A stretch of 64,000 bases of DNA from the NCBI GenBank assembly GCA_910588855.1, contig CAJUSR010000002.1, positions 210,993-274,992 of the forward strand, given 5' to 3'. The number at the start of each line of letters is the position of its first letter. The stretch's first letter is position 1. The translations under genes were made by a program, and so were the position numbers. Below, piece after piece: positions 51,200 through 60,931 of the stretch. Under the pieces are notes generated by a model that worked only from the letters and a program-made list of their open reading frames with translations, had not been told where the DNA came from and searched no databases. The stretch is from an uncultured Kineothrix sp. (lineage in GTDB: Bacteria; Bacillota; Clostridia; Lachnospirales; Lachnospiraceae).

Positions 51200-53420
51200 A
51201 AATCTGCACCCTGTTCTGAATGATATCCACCACTTCCTTCACATTCTTCTGTCCGGCAAAATAAGGGGCTGCCTCTTCCAAAATAATGTTTAACAAATCC
51301 TGGTGGTTGGAATTTAACTGGTCTACCGATTTTATAAAGGCAATGACTTCATCAACTTCCTCTTGTGTCATAGGGCTGATTGGCAACTCTTCCCCATTTA
51401 GATAAAAAACTTCATCGTATTCTACGATATTACCGTTTTCGTCCTCGTAAGACGGCCTCTTTTTCGCCTTTTCTGCCAAAGCATCCACATGCTTCATGCT
51501 AATCGGCCATTCATATTGTGTCGCCCCTTGAAACTCATCGGTTAAGAAATATCTCATAAACTGCCATACCCCATCCTTATTTTTCGATTTGGAGGACATG
51601 GCAAGTTCTAATTCCCCTCTTATGGAAGAACCTTTTCCCTCCTCGGAAGGAAAGCCAATCATCGTAATATCTTCTCCAAAAGTGCCTTTTTTTGTATAGT
51701 TATATGCCGAAAAACTGTACAGGGAAGTTCTGTCCAGCAACACTTTTTCTTCTCTGAACCAGCTATTCAATTCGCCCCGTAAGACATTATCATAATAATC
51801 ATCCGGAAGCTGTTCCGGAAATTCCTTCACAAACTCCAACAAGGAAATAAAGCTTTCCGAATTAAAACTGCATTTACCGCTTTCCCAATCAATATACTGG
51901 TTCCCTGTCATCTGGATACTGTAGCTTAACATACTATCCCTTGTCATTTCGGCAAAGGCTTCCATCCCTTCCGGCTTTGATGCCATCACATCGCGCAAAT
52001 CCTGCAGCGTCCATCCCGTGCGGTCGCCTACATCGGCAGTTTTCCCCGTCACCGTATAGACAGTAAACCTGGGAACAAGACGGTAAAGTTTCCCATTATT
52101 TTCATAGGCTTTCAACACATTTGGGAAAAAATCCTCCCTGCGGAATGCATCGTCTTTATCAATATAAGGATATAAATCTTCAAACAGCCCTTTTGCCATA
52201 TAACTTTCCAGCGGAAGATTCTCATTCAGCACAAGGATATCCGGCACCTTCCCGGAAACAATATCCGTATTCAGACGGGTAGTCCCTATCGTATAATCAT
52301 CTTCCGTATTGTACTGGAAATAATCCGTAATCTGTATCCTGTATTCCGGGTTGGTTTTGTTAAACTCTACCACATGTTTCCTTATTTCCCAGTTTATATC
52401 GTTGCAGGCAAGCGTAAGTACCTTTTTATCCACCACATCTTTTGGATCTACCTTGGTGAACTTCATCAACACATCAAAACCGGTTAATTCATCGTTCATC
52501 ATGCCGTATAATTCCTTTTCGCTGACCGAACACACATTGTATGCGTAGCTGGAAGTCAAATCCGAATCAATAAAATCCATCAATTTCTTCAGTTCCGTAT
52601 CCCCCAGATTATACGCAAAGATTCCCCCATTCCCTACCAGCAAAAAGTCGCTCTCTGTACCCGGATATAAACTGTAGCTGCCAGAGTTGCCGGGAATCGC
52701 ATATTCTTCGGAAAGCTCTCCCGTATCCACATTCAATTTACGTAACGTGGACTTATTCGTTTTATCATTATAGGAATTGACAACCACTGTTCCGTCTTGC
52801 AGAAAATAAACGCTGCCATCTTTCTTATCCGGGCAGGATACATTCCCTGAAATATTCCCATCCGCATCATAAAAAGTAATTCCGTCCTGTTCTGAAATTG
52901 CAATCCTGCCGTCTGCCAGCAGGTGCATCCATTCCACCCAATACTCCTGCCCCGCTTGATTCAACGGCTGCTTCCAAACTTCACGCCCGGAATCGTCCAA
53001 TTTCAAAAGATAATAGTCATCCCTCCATTCCCCTTCTTCTGTATCCGTTTCCACTTGGGAATATTCATCATAAATAAAATAAAAATTTCCCTGACCGTCC
53101 AGGTTCATCCATGAAAGATAACTGCTCTCTTTTAAATTTATATCAAAAGACTTTACATCGGATCCATCCAGCCCTGCGCTTATAATGGTTATTTTGCTGC
53201 CTTCTTCCAACCACTTCGTATTCCATAGATATATCCGTCCGTCCTTGATTGTAAAATCGCTGTAATTTGTGTCCTTTTCCAAACCTTCTATCTTTATTTC
53301 TTCCGCTTTATAAACATACGCCTTGGAGCTTCCTGCATTGCCTTCGCTTCCCTTTTTTCCGCATCCGGCCAAAACCAAAACGGCCAGTCCGGCTAAAATA
53401 TATACCCATAATTTTTTCAT
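51180..53420 (-). CDS. Lipoprotein: beta-propeller-like domain plus solute-binding domain (third paralogue)
   Basis: 746 residues. Lipobox VLAGC gives Cys20 as the lipidated residue. Residues ~40-330 hold repeated short beta-rich units (DGRIYLWNTKW, LLADGRIAISEQDG, FLQDGTVVVNSYND) suggesting a propeller. Residues ~340-746 resemble family 1 ABC solute-binding proteins: EFNKTNPEYRIQITDYF, DIVSGKVPDILVL, FEDLYPYIDKDD. The C-terminus EEAAPYFAGQKNVKEVVDII is nearly shared with the other two paralogues. RBS GAGG lies six bases before ATG 53418-53420. Confidence 0.85.
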   Translation of the reverse strand: MKKLWVYILAGLAVLVLAGCGKKGSEGNAGSSKAYVYKAEEIKIEGLEKDTNYSDFTIKDGRIYLWNTKWLEEGSKITIISAGLDGSDVKSFDINLKESSYLSWMNLDGQGNFYFIYDEYSQVETDTEEGEWRDDYYLLKLDDSGREVWKQPLNQAGQEYWVEWMHLLADGRIAISEQDGITFYDADGNISGNVSCPDKKDGSVYFLQDGTVVVNSYNDKTNKSTLRKLNVDTGELSEEYAIPGNSGSYSLYPGTESDFLLVGNGGIFAYNLGDTELKKLMDFIDSDLTSSYAYNVCSVSEKELYGMMNDELTGFDVLMKFTKVDPKDVVDKKVLTLACNDINWEIRKHVVEFNKTNPEYRIQITDYFQYNTEDDYTIGTTRLNTDIVSGKVPDILVLNENLPLESYMAKGLFEDLYPYIDKDDAFRREDFFPNVLKAYENNGKLYRLVPRFTVYTVTGKTADVGDRTGWTLQDLRDVMASKPEGMEAFAEMTRDSMLSYSIQMTGNQYIDWESGKCSFNSESFISLLEFVKEFPEQLPDDYYDNVLRGELNSWFREEKVLLDRTSLYSFSAYNYTKKGTFGEDITMIGFPSEEGKGSSIRGELELAMSSKSKNKDGVWQFMRYFLTDEFQGATQYEWPISMKHVDALAEKAKKRPSYEDENGNIVEYDEVFYLNGEELPISPMTQEEVDEVIAFIKSVDQLNSNHQDLLNIILEEAAPYFAGQKNVKEVVDIIQNRVQIYVNENR

Positions 53421-53506
53421 ATACATCCTCATTTCCATTCCCCTATTATCATCAATGGCTACTTTCCCTCAAAAATTTACATGACAGCCATTACGGCTGT
53501 CTGCTG

Positions 53507-54598
53507 TTAAAAATATTTCCATTTGTTTTTTTCGCTATGGAATTTATCCGAAATCTTTTCCCAGCATTTTATAAAGAAATGCCCCACATCCTTCCATGTC
53601 CATTGCTTTCTTTTCCACGCAATGGTTAAAACCGTAACTATAATTACGAATGGAATCATTAAAAATATAATTTGGAGGATAAGAACGATAGCAAGCACAT
53701 CTTCCCAGCCTCTTGCCACATTTTCCCAATAAGGGTATTGTATCGCTCTGGCATTCATCGAACGTGTGCCAAATTCGGCAATTACCGTCAACAATCCCTC
53801 TATACCAAAACGCGTTGAATTTTCCACTACCCACATACGGTTCTCATCCAGATTAAATTTTTCCTTCACGCTCTTATAAGCAAAATTTTTTACCGGATTC
53901 GGCATTACTACTTCATACGTATTAATCCCTTCTGTCGTACCAAATTGCTCCAAAGTCTCGAAAGAGACATAAACTACCGTCTTATCCAGCCCTGCAGCCT
54001 CCTGGAAACGCCCTTCTTCCCGTTCAATGACCCCGGCAATGTAATGGGGGATACCTCCGATAATTATCTGCATACCGACCACATCATTGGATCCGAAAAG
54101 CTGCCAGGCGGCATCTTCATCCACAATTACTTTATCATCCATCAAATCATTTCCAGAAAAATAGGAACCTTTTAGCAGCCGCACCGGATGAAAAAGGAAA
54201 AAATCCCCCCCAATCCCCACTGCGGATGCATCCTGTAATGATGTTTTCCCCGAAGATAACGTAATTTTCCCGGATGCGCTATAAGCATCCGCCCAAAGCC
54301 TTGCATTTTCGTTAGGGGCTGTAATGGAAGCTTCTTTTAAAAGCGTATCCAGTTCATGTTCAAAAGACATTATTTTATTTTTGTCGATTTCCGTACTTTC
54401 CGTAAAAAAACAACTCACCTGTGCCGTATCATTTTCCTCTGACCAGCGTTTCGCTGCGTTTTGATCCGGCAGCCCATTTTTTGCCACAGTAGAAAAAAAT
54501 GTCAGCCCGCCCCAAATAATCAGGCAAAACAGGACAATTACAGTCAGAATAATCTGCTTCCATGAAAGTCCTCTTATAAAATCTTTGATTTTATCCAT
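53507..54598 (-). CDS. MacB-periplasmic-core-like membrane protein, reduced
   Basis: 363 residues with one membrane helix near the N-terminus (about 15-38) and one near the C-terminus (about 300-330), followed by a basic tail. The ~260-residue outer domain resembles the MacB/FtsX periplasmic core: FHPVRLLKGSYFSGNDLM, VDEDAAWQLFGSNDVVGMQI, GIPHYIAGVI. Full MacB/FtsX permeases have four helices and an ATPase partner; both the last two helices and an ATPase are missing here. It lies between the HlyD-like gene and the third solute-binding paralogue. Function unknown. Confidence 0.7.
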   Translation of the reverse strand: MDKIKDFIRGLSWKQIILTVIVLFCLIIWGGLTFFSTVAKNGLPDQNAAKRWSEENDTAQVSCFFTESTEIDKNKIMSFEHELDTLLKEASITAPNENARLWADAYSASGKITLSSGKTSLQDASAVGIGGDFFLFHPVRLLKGSYFSGNDLMDDKVIVDEDAAWQLFGSNDVVGMQIIIGGIPHYIAGVIEREEGRFQEAAGLDKTVVYVSFETLEQFGTTEGINTYEVVMPNPVKNFAYKSVKEKFNLDENRMWVVENSTRFGIEGLLTVIAEFGTRSMNARAIQYPYWENVARGWEDVLAIVLILQIIFLMIPFVIIVTVLTIAWKRKQWTWKDVGHFFIKCWEKISDKFHSEKNKWKYF

Positions 54599-54624
54599 AA
54601 TCTGTCTTTATGCCATCCTTCCCT

Positions 54625-54657
54625 ATGCCGTTTTGCAGCCTTGCAATGAAACGGCAT
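54625..54657. other. Intercistronic hairpin after the HlyD-like gene
   Basis: ATGCCGTTT...TGCA / TGCAATG-AAACGGCAT, with the arms at 54625-54637 and 54642-54657, touching the stop codon. There is no T tract; it is possibly an mRNA stability element between the two export-like genes. Confidence 0.45.
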
Positions 54658-56645
54658 TAGTCTGTCAGACGGACCTGTTTCCCCGCCTCTACCGGTTTCG
54701 TCGCTGTCGTAATGACATATTCATGCCCATAAAGCCCGGCAGAAATTGCGGTATGTGTATCGTCCGATGCCAGCACCTCCACATCTACCCTCGTTGCAAT
54801 ATATCGGTTGCCCAAAGGGCTGCTCTTTGATTCTACAATTAAAATAAATTTACCGTTATTGTCCTCCCGTACTGCACTGTTTGGTACAACAAGCTCATAT
54901 TCGGAACTCCTCTGCCCTACCGAAAGGCTTAACGATTGCCCTGCCTGTACATCACCCTCCACGTTAAAAGTCAAAAGTTTCTTCTGCGCCGGATCATCCG
55001 GATCCGGTTTGATAGAAGCCAGTGTTGCTTTTACATTATCGTAGTACCATGCATTCTGCAATTCCGCAATATCCCCCACCGAAAGCTTCCTTGCCTGCTC
55101 CGTAGTTGCGGAGAAAGCGAGGGTAAAGCCTTTGCCGGCAGGCTGTATCACCGCCAAAACTTCATCCGGTTTTGTAGATTCCCCTGCTACAAGGCTGATG
55201 GATGTTACCGTGCCTGCTACCGGCGCGGTTACTGTGCTTCCTACTGATTTTTCCTTCAGCCGTTCAATCTCCTCTTCTTTTTTGGATATCTGTACATTCT
55301 GCGCGCTCAAATTCAATTCCGCAGTCATAGATTTAATCAATTCACTTTTTTCGGTTTCCAGCTTTGTAATTTCTGCCGTAATATTTGCCACCTGTGTTTC
55401 TGCTTCCGTTTTACTGTTGGTCGCCTGCGCAATTTGTGTATTCAAATCATTCTGTGCGCTGATATTTTCTGCTTTTGCTTCTTTGTTGCTCAAAGCCTCT
55501 TGTGCTGCCGTTTGTGTGGATTTTGCGTTTTCAAGGTTACGGTTCGCATTCTCTAAAGATGCTTCCAAAGAACTTAACAACGATTTGTTGCTGTTATAAG
55601 AAGCCAACGCCTGCGCTGCTTTGTCCAGTTCCCCATTAGCCACGTTTAGTTTGTCTTCCGCTATCCGTACATTTTCTGCCGCCACATCATATATATGCAG
55701 TTTGACTTCGTTATACTCATTTTGTGCCGTATCAATTTTATCTTGTTCTCCTGTGGCTATTGCTTCCTGCAACTTCTGATCCATTTCCTGAAGCTTTATT
55801 TCCGCATCCGCCATCTCGGTTCTCCGTTGTGCAAGTTCCCCTTCCGCAACAGATTTCGCTTCCTGAAAATTTTCCAAACCGCCCTCTAAACTTATATTCC
55901 CGTTTTCATCCGTAACAGGCGTTCCTAAAAGATTCACCGCTTCCGTGATGTTCTCATTCACAGCAGCAATTTCATTCTTGATTCTCGTTACTTCCGCATC
56001 TGCATTCGATACGGAAGCTGCCGCAGAGTTTACCGCCTGTTTCTCACTTGTGGTATCCACCACTGTGGCATCGTTAATATTTTTCTGTCCTGTCAGATTA
56101 TTTAAATTGTTCTGCACATTCTGCTGATTCGCTGTGGCAGATGTCAAACTGTTCTTTGCTGCTGTCAGCCTGTTGTCGATATCCGCCAGCTTTGCCTGAT
56201 ACGATGACAAGGAAGAGGTTTTTCCACTTTCTACTTTATTAATCACGTCGCTTGTAATATCCCCGGTAAACAAGCCCGTCAGATATGCCAGCCTCAAATC
56301 ATCCAATTCCTTCTGCGCCGCTTTTAACTCCTCGCTTTCCACGTCTTCCAAATAGAAAAGTACGGCATCCTTTTCTACCATATCACCGTTTTTCACATTT
56401 ACGCTTTCTATTTTCCGGCTTTCGGTAACCACTACACTGTAAGGGTCCGTTGCTTCCAGATTCCCAGTTCCCCTAACCTTCTCCGTAATCGTTCCTCTTT
56501 GCACATACTCCGTCGCCACCTCCGGTAAGGAATAGTTCATAATTGTATTGGAAAAAAATGTTAAAACAAGCATAATGGACAAAAAGATAATTGCCGCATT
56601 TTTTACCCATTCCCTTCTCTTCGATGGATTCGTATTTTCGTTCAT
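54657..56645 (-). CDS. HlyD-family membrane fusion/adaptor protein
   Basis: 662 residues with one N-terminal membrane helix (about 16-33). A lipoyl half-motif follows (TEKVRGTGNLEATDPY, VNVKNGDMVEKDAVLFYLED). A very long Ala/Asn/Glu-rich coiled coil spans about residues 95-470 (TAAKNSLTSATANQQNVQNN-type heptads). The second half of the lipoyl domain (GSTVTAPVAGTVTSISLVAG) and a beta-barrel domain follow. The coiled coil is longer than usual. In Gram-positives such proteins accompany MacAB-like exporters; the ATPase is not in this cluster. Confidence 0.88.
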   Translation of the reverse strand: MNENTNPSKRREWVKNAAIIFLSIMLVLTFFSNTIMNYSLPEVATEYVQRGTITEKVRGTGNLEATDPYSVVVTESRKIESVNVKNGDMVEKDAVLFYLEDVESEELKAAQKELDDLRLAYLTGLFTGDITSDVINKVESGKTSSLSSYQAKLADIDNRLTAAKNSLTSATANQQNVQNNLNNLTGQKNINDATVVDTTSEKQAVNSAAASVSNADAEVTRIKNEIAAVNENITEAVNLLGTPVTDENGNISLEGGLENFQEAKSVAEGELAQRRTEMADAEIKLQEMDQKLQEAIATGEQDKIDTAQNEYNEVKLHIYDVAAENVRIAEDKLNVANGELDKAAQALASYNSNKSLLSSLEASLENANRNLENAKSTQTAAQEALSNKEAKAENISAQNDLNTQIAQATNSKTEAETQVANITAEITKLETEKSELIKSMTAELNLSAQNVQISKKEEEIERLKEKSVGSTVTAPVAGTVTSISLVAGESTKPDEVLAVIQPAGKGFTLAFSATTEQARKLSVGDIAELQNAWYYDNVKATLASIKPDPDDPAQKKLLTFNVEGDVQAGQSLSLSVGQRSSEYELVVPNSAVREDNNGKFILIVESKSSPLGNRYIATRVDVEVLASDDTHTAISAGLYGHEYVITTATKPVEAGKQVRLTD

Positions 56646-56660
56646 TACTTTTCCTCCTTC

Positions 56661-57623
56661 CTATCCCTTAATTCCGCCTTGGTAAGTAATCCCTTCTACC
56701 AGATAATCTTCCCCATAGAGGAAGACCAGCAGGGTAGGCACCATATATATCGTTGCTACTGCAAATGCAAGCCCTATTTCCCCGTTCTTTATTTTAGAAA
56801 GGAACACGGAAAGGGGGTGCATCGTATCTTCCGAAAGCAATATCAAAGGCTGTTCCACCATATTCCAATAATCGATAAAAATCAAAATGGCTACGGAACA
56901 TAAGCAGCCTTTACAAAGTGGCAAACATATGCGCCGGAATATCTGCCACTCTCCGGCCCCGTCGATTTGGGCCGCCTCGATAACCGAAATGGGAATCCTC
57001 CGCATAAACTTTGTCAATAAGTAAACGGCAAAAGGGGAAAATATCCCCGGCAGCCATATTGCCCATCTGGTATCCAATAAATGAAGCCAGTTCGATACCA
57101 GATAATTGGGAACAAGCGTTACCTGATAAGGCATCAACATTAATATAATATAAATAAAAAATATCATTTCTTTTATTCTGCCCCGGTATCTGGTGAAACC
57201 ATACGAAGCAAGCACGGCCACCAGAAGCTGGAAAAATACAATCGGAACCACTAAAATCACAGAATTCCAAAATTTAAACAAATAGTCCGGGCTTTTCAAC
57301 AATACAGTGATATATTGGCTGAAAGATACCATATCCGGAATAAATTTTAAATTTACTTTTTCCGAAATATAAGTTTTTCCGCCTTTATCGCTGGTAGAAA
57401 AAACCTGTCCGTAATTGGAAGATATTTCCGACGAGGACATAAAAGAATTGCTGACAGTAAGGACGATTGGCATCAGGAAAAGGATAGCAAAAAAAGCCGC
57501 AATGAATGTCGCTGTCCATTTTTTTATAAAAAGCTTCCCTTTCTTTTTTCTTACCATCCACCGGTATGCCCGTTCCTCCCCTGCTTTGGCAGGCATTGGC
57601 AAATCTATCCTGTGTTTTTTCAT
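56661..57623 (-). CDS. MalG-type carbohydrate ABC permease
   Basis: 320 residues, six membrane helices, preceded by a ~35-residue basic N-terminus. The EAA loop that contacts the ATPase reads EAAQIDGAGEWQIFRRICLP. It pairs with the MalF-type gene upstream. The two would form an importer's channel fed by one or more of the three solute-binding lipoproteins. No ATPase gene is nearby, so a shared MsmX-type ATPase is likely. Confidence 0.92.
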   Translation of the reverse strand: MKKHRIDLPMPAKAGEERAYRWMVRKKKGKLFIKKWTATFIAAFFAILFLMPIVLTVSNSFMSSSEISSNYGQVFSTSDKGGKTYISEKVNLKFIPDMVSFSQYITVLLKSPDYLFKFWNSVILVVPIVFFQLLVAVLASYGFTRYRGRIKEMIFFIYIILMLMPYQVTLVPNYLVSNWLHLLDTRWAIWLPGIFSPFAVYLLTKFMRRIPISVIEAAQIDGAGEWQIFRRICLPLCKGCLCSVAILIFIDYWNMVEQPLILLSEDTMHPLSVFLSKIKNGEIGLAFAVATIYMVPTLLVFLYGEDYLVEGITYQGGIKG

Positions 57624-57713
57624 TCTTCACCTCATTTCCGCGCTGCTATTTTCACATGATGCGTTTGCTGCAAGCAACACGCAGACAATTTCAAATTTAG
57701 AAATTTTTAATTT

Positions 57714-58655
57714 TCAGCCTTCCACATCTCTCCCGAAATGATTCTCTGCCAAAAACAATATCCCTATAATCACTACCATCACGATAGACATCATAATCGC
57801 TGCTGCAGACAGCCTTTGATAATCCAGATTGCTGAAAGTATTATTCATAAAATGTTGCATCATATATACCGTAGGATAAGGGTAATCATCTGTCAGAAGG
57901 TAAATTTCCCGAAACACCTTGAAGGAATTAATCAATGACATAATCGTTACAAACAATAAAGTGGACGATAAATAACGGATTTTAATATGTACGAAAATCT
58001 GCCACGGTTTTGCGCTCTCCAGCACAGCCACCTCCAGAATATCTTTCGGTATACTGCTTAAAGCAGCCATAAACAAAATCATATTATAGCCCAGATTCTT
58101 CCATAAAAACAATACGATAATTACTACCTGTGCATGATCCGATTTCAGCCAGTCGATTTTCCCCGCTCCAAACAGGGCAGTCATATCATTCACCATCCCA
58201 TTATAATGGAACAATACCTGCCATATCAACACAATGGATGCAATAGGCACCATCATAGGCGTTAAGAAAAAGGTACGGAACTGACTCTTAAACGGCATTT
58301 TACTATCCAAAAGCATGGCAAGCATCAATGATAACACAACAGCCAGAGGTACCGCAATCAATGAAAACTTCATTGTATTGGAAGCCGCCTGCCGGAATGC
58401 CGCATTATTGAATACCATTTTGAAATTATCAAAAAAAACAAACTGATGACTGATAGGGTTATCTACCACCGAATAAAAAATAACCACAAAAAAGGGGAGT
58501 ACAAAGAACACCAGTACCCCCAGCACGCTGGGGGATAAAAATACTGATGAAATCTTCCTGCCGCGTGCATCCCTTTGGGATGCACGTTTTTTTCTCCCAC
58601 TTCTTGCCTTTCCTGTTTTCTCCGGTTTTCCAGCCGATTTTATTATTTTCATCAC
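57714..58655 (-). CDS. MalF-type sugar ABC permease
   Basis: 313 residues. A Lys/Arg-rich N-terminal ~35 residues precedes six membrane helices. The EAA-type loop reads EVAVLESAKPWQIFVHIKIR and the segment FFLTPMMVPIASIVLIWQ is typical. It follows the second solute-binding paralogue by 15 bases and is followed by the MalG-type gene. The first ~40 codons contain a strong hairpin. Confidence 0.92.
   Translation of the reverse strand: MMKIIKSAGKPEKTGKARSGRKKRASQRDARGRKISSVFLSPSVLGVLVFFVLPFFVVIFYSVVDNPISHQFVFFDNFKMVFNNAAFRQAASNTMKFSLIAVPLAVVLSLMLAMLLDSKMPFKSQFRTFFLTPMMVPIASIVLIWQVLFHYNGMVNDMTALFGAGKIDWLKSDHAQVVIIVLFLWKNLGYNMILFMAALSSIPKDILEVAVLESAKPWQIFVHIKIRYLSSTLLFVTIMSLINSFKVFREIYLLTDDYPYPTVYMMQHFMNNTFSNLDYQRLSAAAIMMSIVMVVIIGILFLAENHFGRDVEG
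58564..58597 (+). other. Terminator-like hairpin inside the MalF-type gene
   Basis: CGTGCATCCC-TTT-GGGATGCACG, ten perfect pairs, followed by seven T on the plus strand. It lies within the first ~35 codons of the minus-strand gene. There it would fold in the mRNA about 70 bases after the start codon. Confidence 0.6.
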
Positions 58656-58670
58656 TGCCTAAGCTGCCTT

Positions 58671-60917
58671 CTATCTCTTTTCACTGATATAAATTTGTAT
58701 CCGGTTCTGTATTAACGCCGACACTTCTTCCACACTCTTTTGCCCATCAAAATAGCTTTGGGCTTCTTCCATGATAATATCCAGCATTTTAGAATCTATC
58801 TGCGTATTTTGTGCTATTTCAATCATCTGCTTTATGCTATCTACCTGTTCCTGAGTAGCTGCGTAAACATCTATCGTCACTTCACCGGAACTTCCGGTTG
58901 ACCAGACACCCTTTGGTTTCTCTTTCTGTGTTCCGTCCGTGTCTTCATAATATTCCGGCTGCATATCTTTTTCAAACTGCTTTTCCAACGCGCTGCGCAT
59001 AATCGGGAAACCGGAATTGGCAGACTGCAAGTTCTCTTGTTGTTCTTCTGCCATTAAAAATTTGAAAAATTCCCATACGCCTTCTTTATTTTTTGAATTT
59101 ACATTCATAGCTGCCGTCGTTCCGTTAGGGCTTATAAGAATCCCGCTTTCCCCCGAGGTAGGATACCCAATCAAATTGACAGGTTCTCCAAATTTTGCTT
59201 CACAAAGCTGATAATACTGTACCGAGGTCACTGTCTCTTCCACAAGAAGCAGCTTGCCTTCTCTTATTTTTTCTATATCACTGGCCCCAGTAGGATCATA
59301 TTGAAATTCTTTTGGGAAACGGTTAGCAAATTCCAGAATTTTTCTAAATTCTTCGCTCTCAAAATTACATGTTCCGTCCTCACTTACAAACATGTCCCCA
59401 TTTACCTGCATCATCATCTGCAATGCATTGTACTTTGTCGTATATTGAAAAAGTTCCACATCGCTGTCTTTGGATTCCATCAAGGCAAATACATCATCCA
59501 ATGTCCATGTGTCGCCTTCTCCTACATCGGATACTTTCCCTGCAACGGTAGCTAAACCGAAACACCTCATAATGGCATACAATTTTCCATCCAGCTCATA
59601 AGCCTTCATTGCACTGTCAACAAAATCTTCCCTGTCCACTTCCGCGTCTGCATCAAAGTAAGGGTTTAAATCTTCCACAACACCCATAGATACTAACTCC
59701 TGCAAACCTACCGGACAATAATACATATCAATAATATCCGGTCCATTGCCGCTGGACATATCCGCTGTCCACAGATTCAGCATCGTTTCGTAATCTTTAT
59801 CCCCTTCCCCATATTCCTTAATTTCAATCCTGTATTTATCACTTTGTTTATTAAAAGCCACTACATCTGTCTTCACAAAGTATGGAATATGAGTGGTTCC
59901 ATAAGTAAGGACAATTTTTTCCGGAATTTCAGACCGGTTCTTTTTAGTAAGGATTGCCAGTTCTGCCTTTCCTTCTTCCGAACTCAAATCCATAGAAACC
60001 GCAGCTACTTTCCCATCTTCCAGAATCGAAAATCCCCTTAAATTACCGCTGTCGATATCGCTGTCCACCCAATTTAAGATTTCTGTAGGCTCATTTTCCC
60101 CCAAATTATAGGAATAAAGCTTTGTTCCCATCGTGTAAAGAATATCCGCATCTGTCCCGCCGCTCTGGTAAATGCCATATTCAAAGGTAATAGGTGTATC
60201 CAAGGCTTTCAATGCTTTTCCTGCCAAATCCACTTCCCGCATTTCCCAGCCCATGTCCCCATAATTGGCAACTACTGTCTTTTCCCCTTTCATGCTAAAT
60301 ACATTGCTGATATAGCCTCCAGCGTCTACTTCAAAGTACACTTCTCCGTTTGGCTTTAATACAAAAACTTTCTGCCCTGTACTAATATAATAGTTCTCGT
60401 CTTTATCCTCAAGCAATGCCTGTATATAAAACTCCGGGTCGTTTATCAACGACTTCCCTATATCGATATCCTTTAAAACAGTTCCATCTGCCGTAATTTT
60501 CCGTACGATAACATTTTCCGGCGCCGTAGTTAACGAGTCCAAAACTTCACTATATGTGATAAGCCCTAACAACAGATTCCCTTCCAAATCCGTTCCGATT
60601 GCTCCAATAGCAGTATTTTCCTCCAGCTCTACCGGAACTTCCTCCACTTCTCCGCCCATTTTTTGGGAAAATAATTTTACTTCCCCATCCTTTACCCCCG
60701 AAAAGAAGGCTTGTCCATCCTTGCCAATCGTTATGTTATTCGTCGAATAGCCATCTTTCTTCAATTCCTCATATTCTGCCACATAAAGATAATCCTCCCT
60801 GTTTTCGTTTTTATCTTCCGCCGCTTCAGGCGCTTCCTGCTCTTTTTCCCCGCAGCCTGACAAAGCAAAAACCAATAAGGATACAATTCCCAGCATAAAC
60901 CATTTCCTAATTTTCAT
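58671..60917 (-). CDS. Lipoprotein: beta-propeller-like domain plus solute-binding domain (second paralogue)
   Basis: 748 residues with lipobox ALSGC (Cys22). N-terminal ~300 residues are beta-rich with repeated D-G-x-x turns (GKDGQAFFSGVKDGE, LEGNLLLGLI). The C-terminal ~430 residues are solute-binding-like: FNKQSDKYRIEIKEYGEG, MSSGNGPDIIDMYYC, VVEDLNPYFDADAEVDREDF. The last ~40 residues (EEAQSYFDGQKSVEEVSALI) match the paralogues. It lies between the first paralogue and the MalF-type permease, so it is the most likely binding partner of the permease. Confidence 0.87.
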   Translation of the reverse strand: MKIRKWFMLGIVSLLVFALSGCGEKEQEAPEAAEDKNENREDYLYVAEYEELKKDGYSTNNITIGKDGQAFFSGVKDGEVKLFSQKMGGEVEEVPVELEENTAIGAIGTDLEGNLLLGLITYSEVLDSLTTAPENVIVRKITADGTVLKDIDIGKSLINDPEFYIQALLEDKDENYYISTGQKVFVLKPNGEVYFEVDAGGYISNVFSMKGEKTVVANYGDMGWEMREVDLAGKALKALDTPITFEYGIYQSGGTDADILYTMGTKLYSYNLGENEPTEILNWVDSDIDSGNLRGFSILEDGKVAAVSMDLSSEEGKAELAILTKKNRSEIPEKIVLTYGTTHIPYFVKTDVVAFNKQSDKYRIEIKEYGEGDKDYETMLNLWTADMSSGNGPDIIDMYYCPVGLQELVSMGVVEDLNPYFDADAEVDREDFVDSAMKAYELDGKLYAIMRCFGLATVAGKVSDVGEGDTWTLDDVFALMESKDSDVELFQYTTKYNALQMMMQVNGDMFVSEDGTCNFESEEFRKILEFANRFPKEFQYDPTGASDIEKIREGKLLLVEETVTSVQYYQLCEAKFGEPVNLIGYPTSGESGILISPNGTTAAMNVNSKNKEGVWEFFKFLMAEEQQENLQSANSGFPIMRSALEKQFEKDMQPEYYEDTDGTQKEKPKGVWSTGSSGEVTIDVYAATQEQVDSIKQMIEIAQNTQIDSKMLDIIMEEAQSYFDGQKSVEEVSALIQNRIQIYISEKR

Positions 60918-60931
60918 CCGCTTCTCCTTTC

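Noticed and set aside
54808..56127. Several plus-strand frames opposite the HlyD-like gene
   Set aside because: They lie antisense to a long regular coiled coil, whose repetitive codons keep other frames open; they have no gene-like features.
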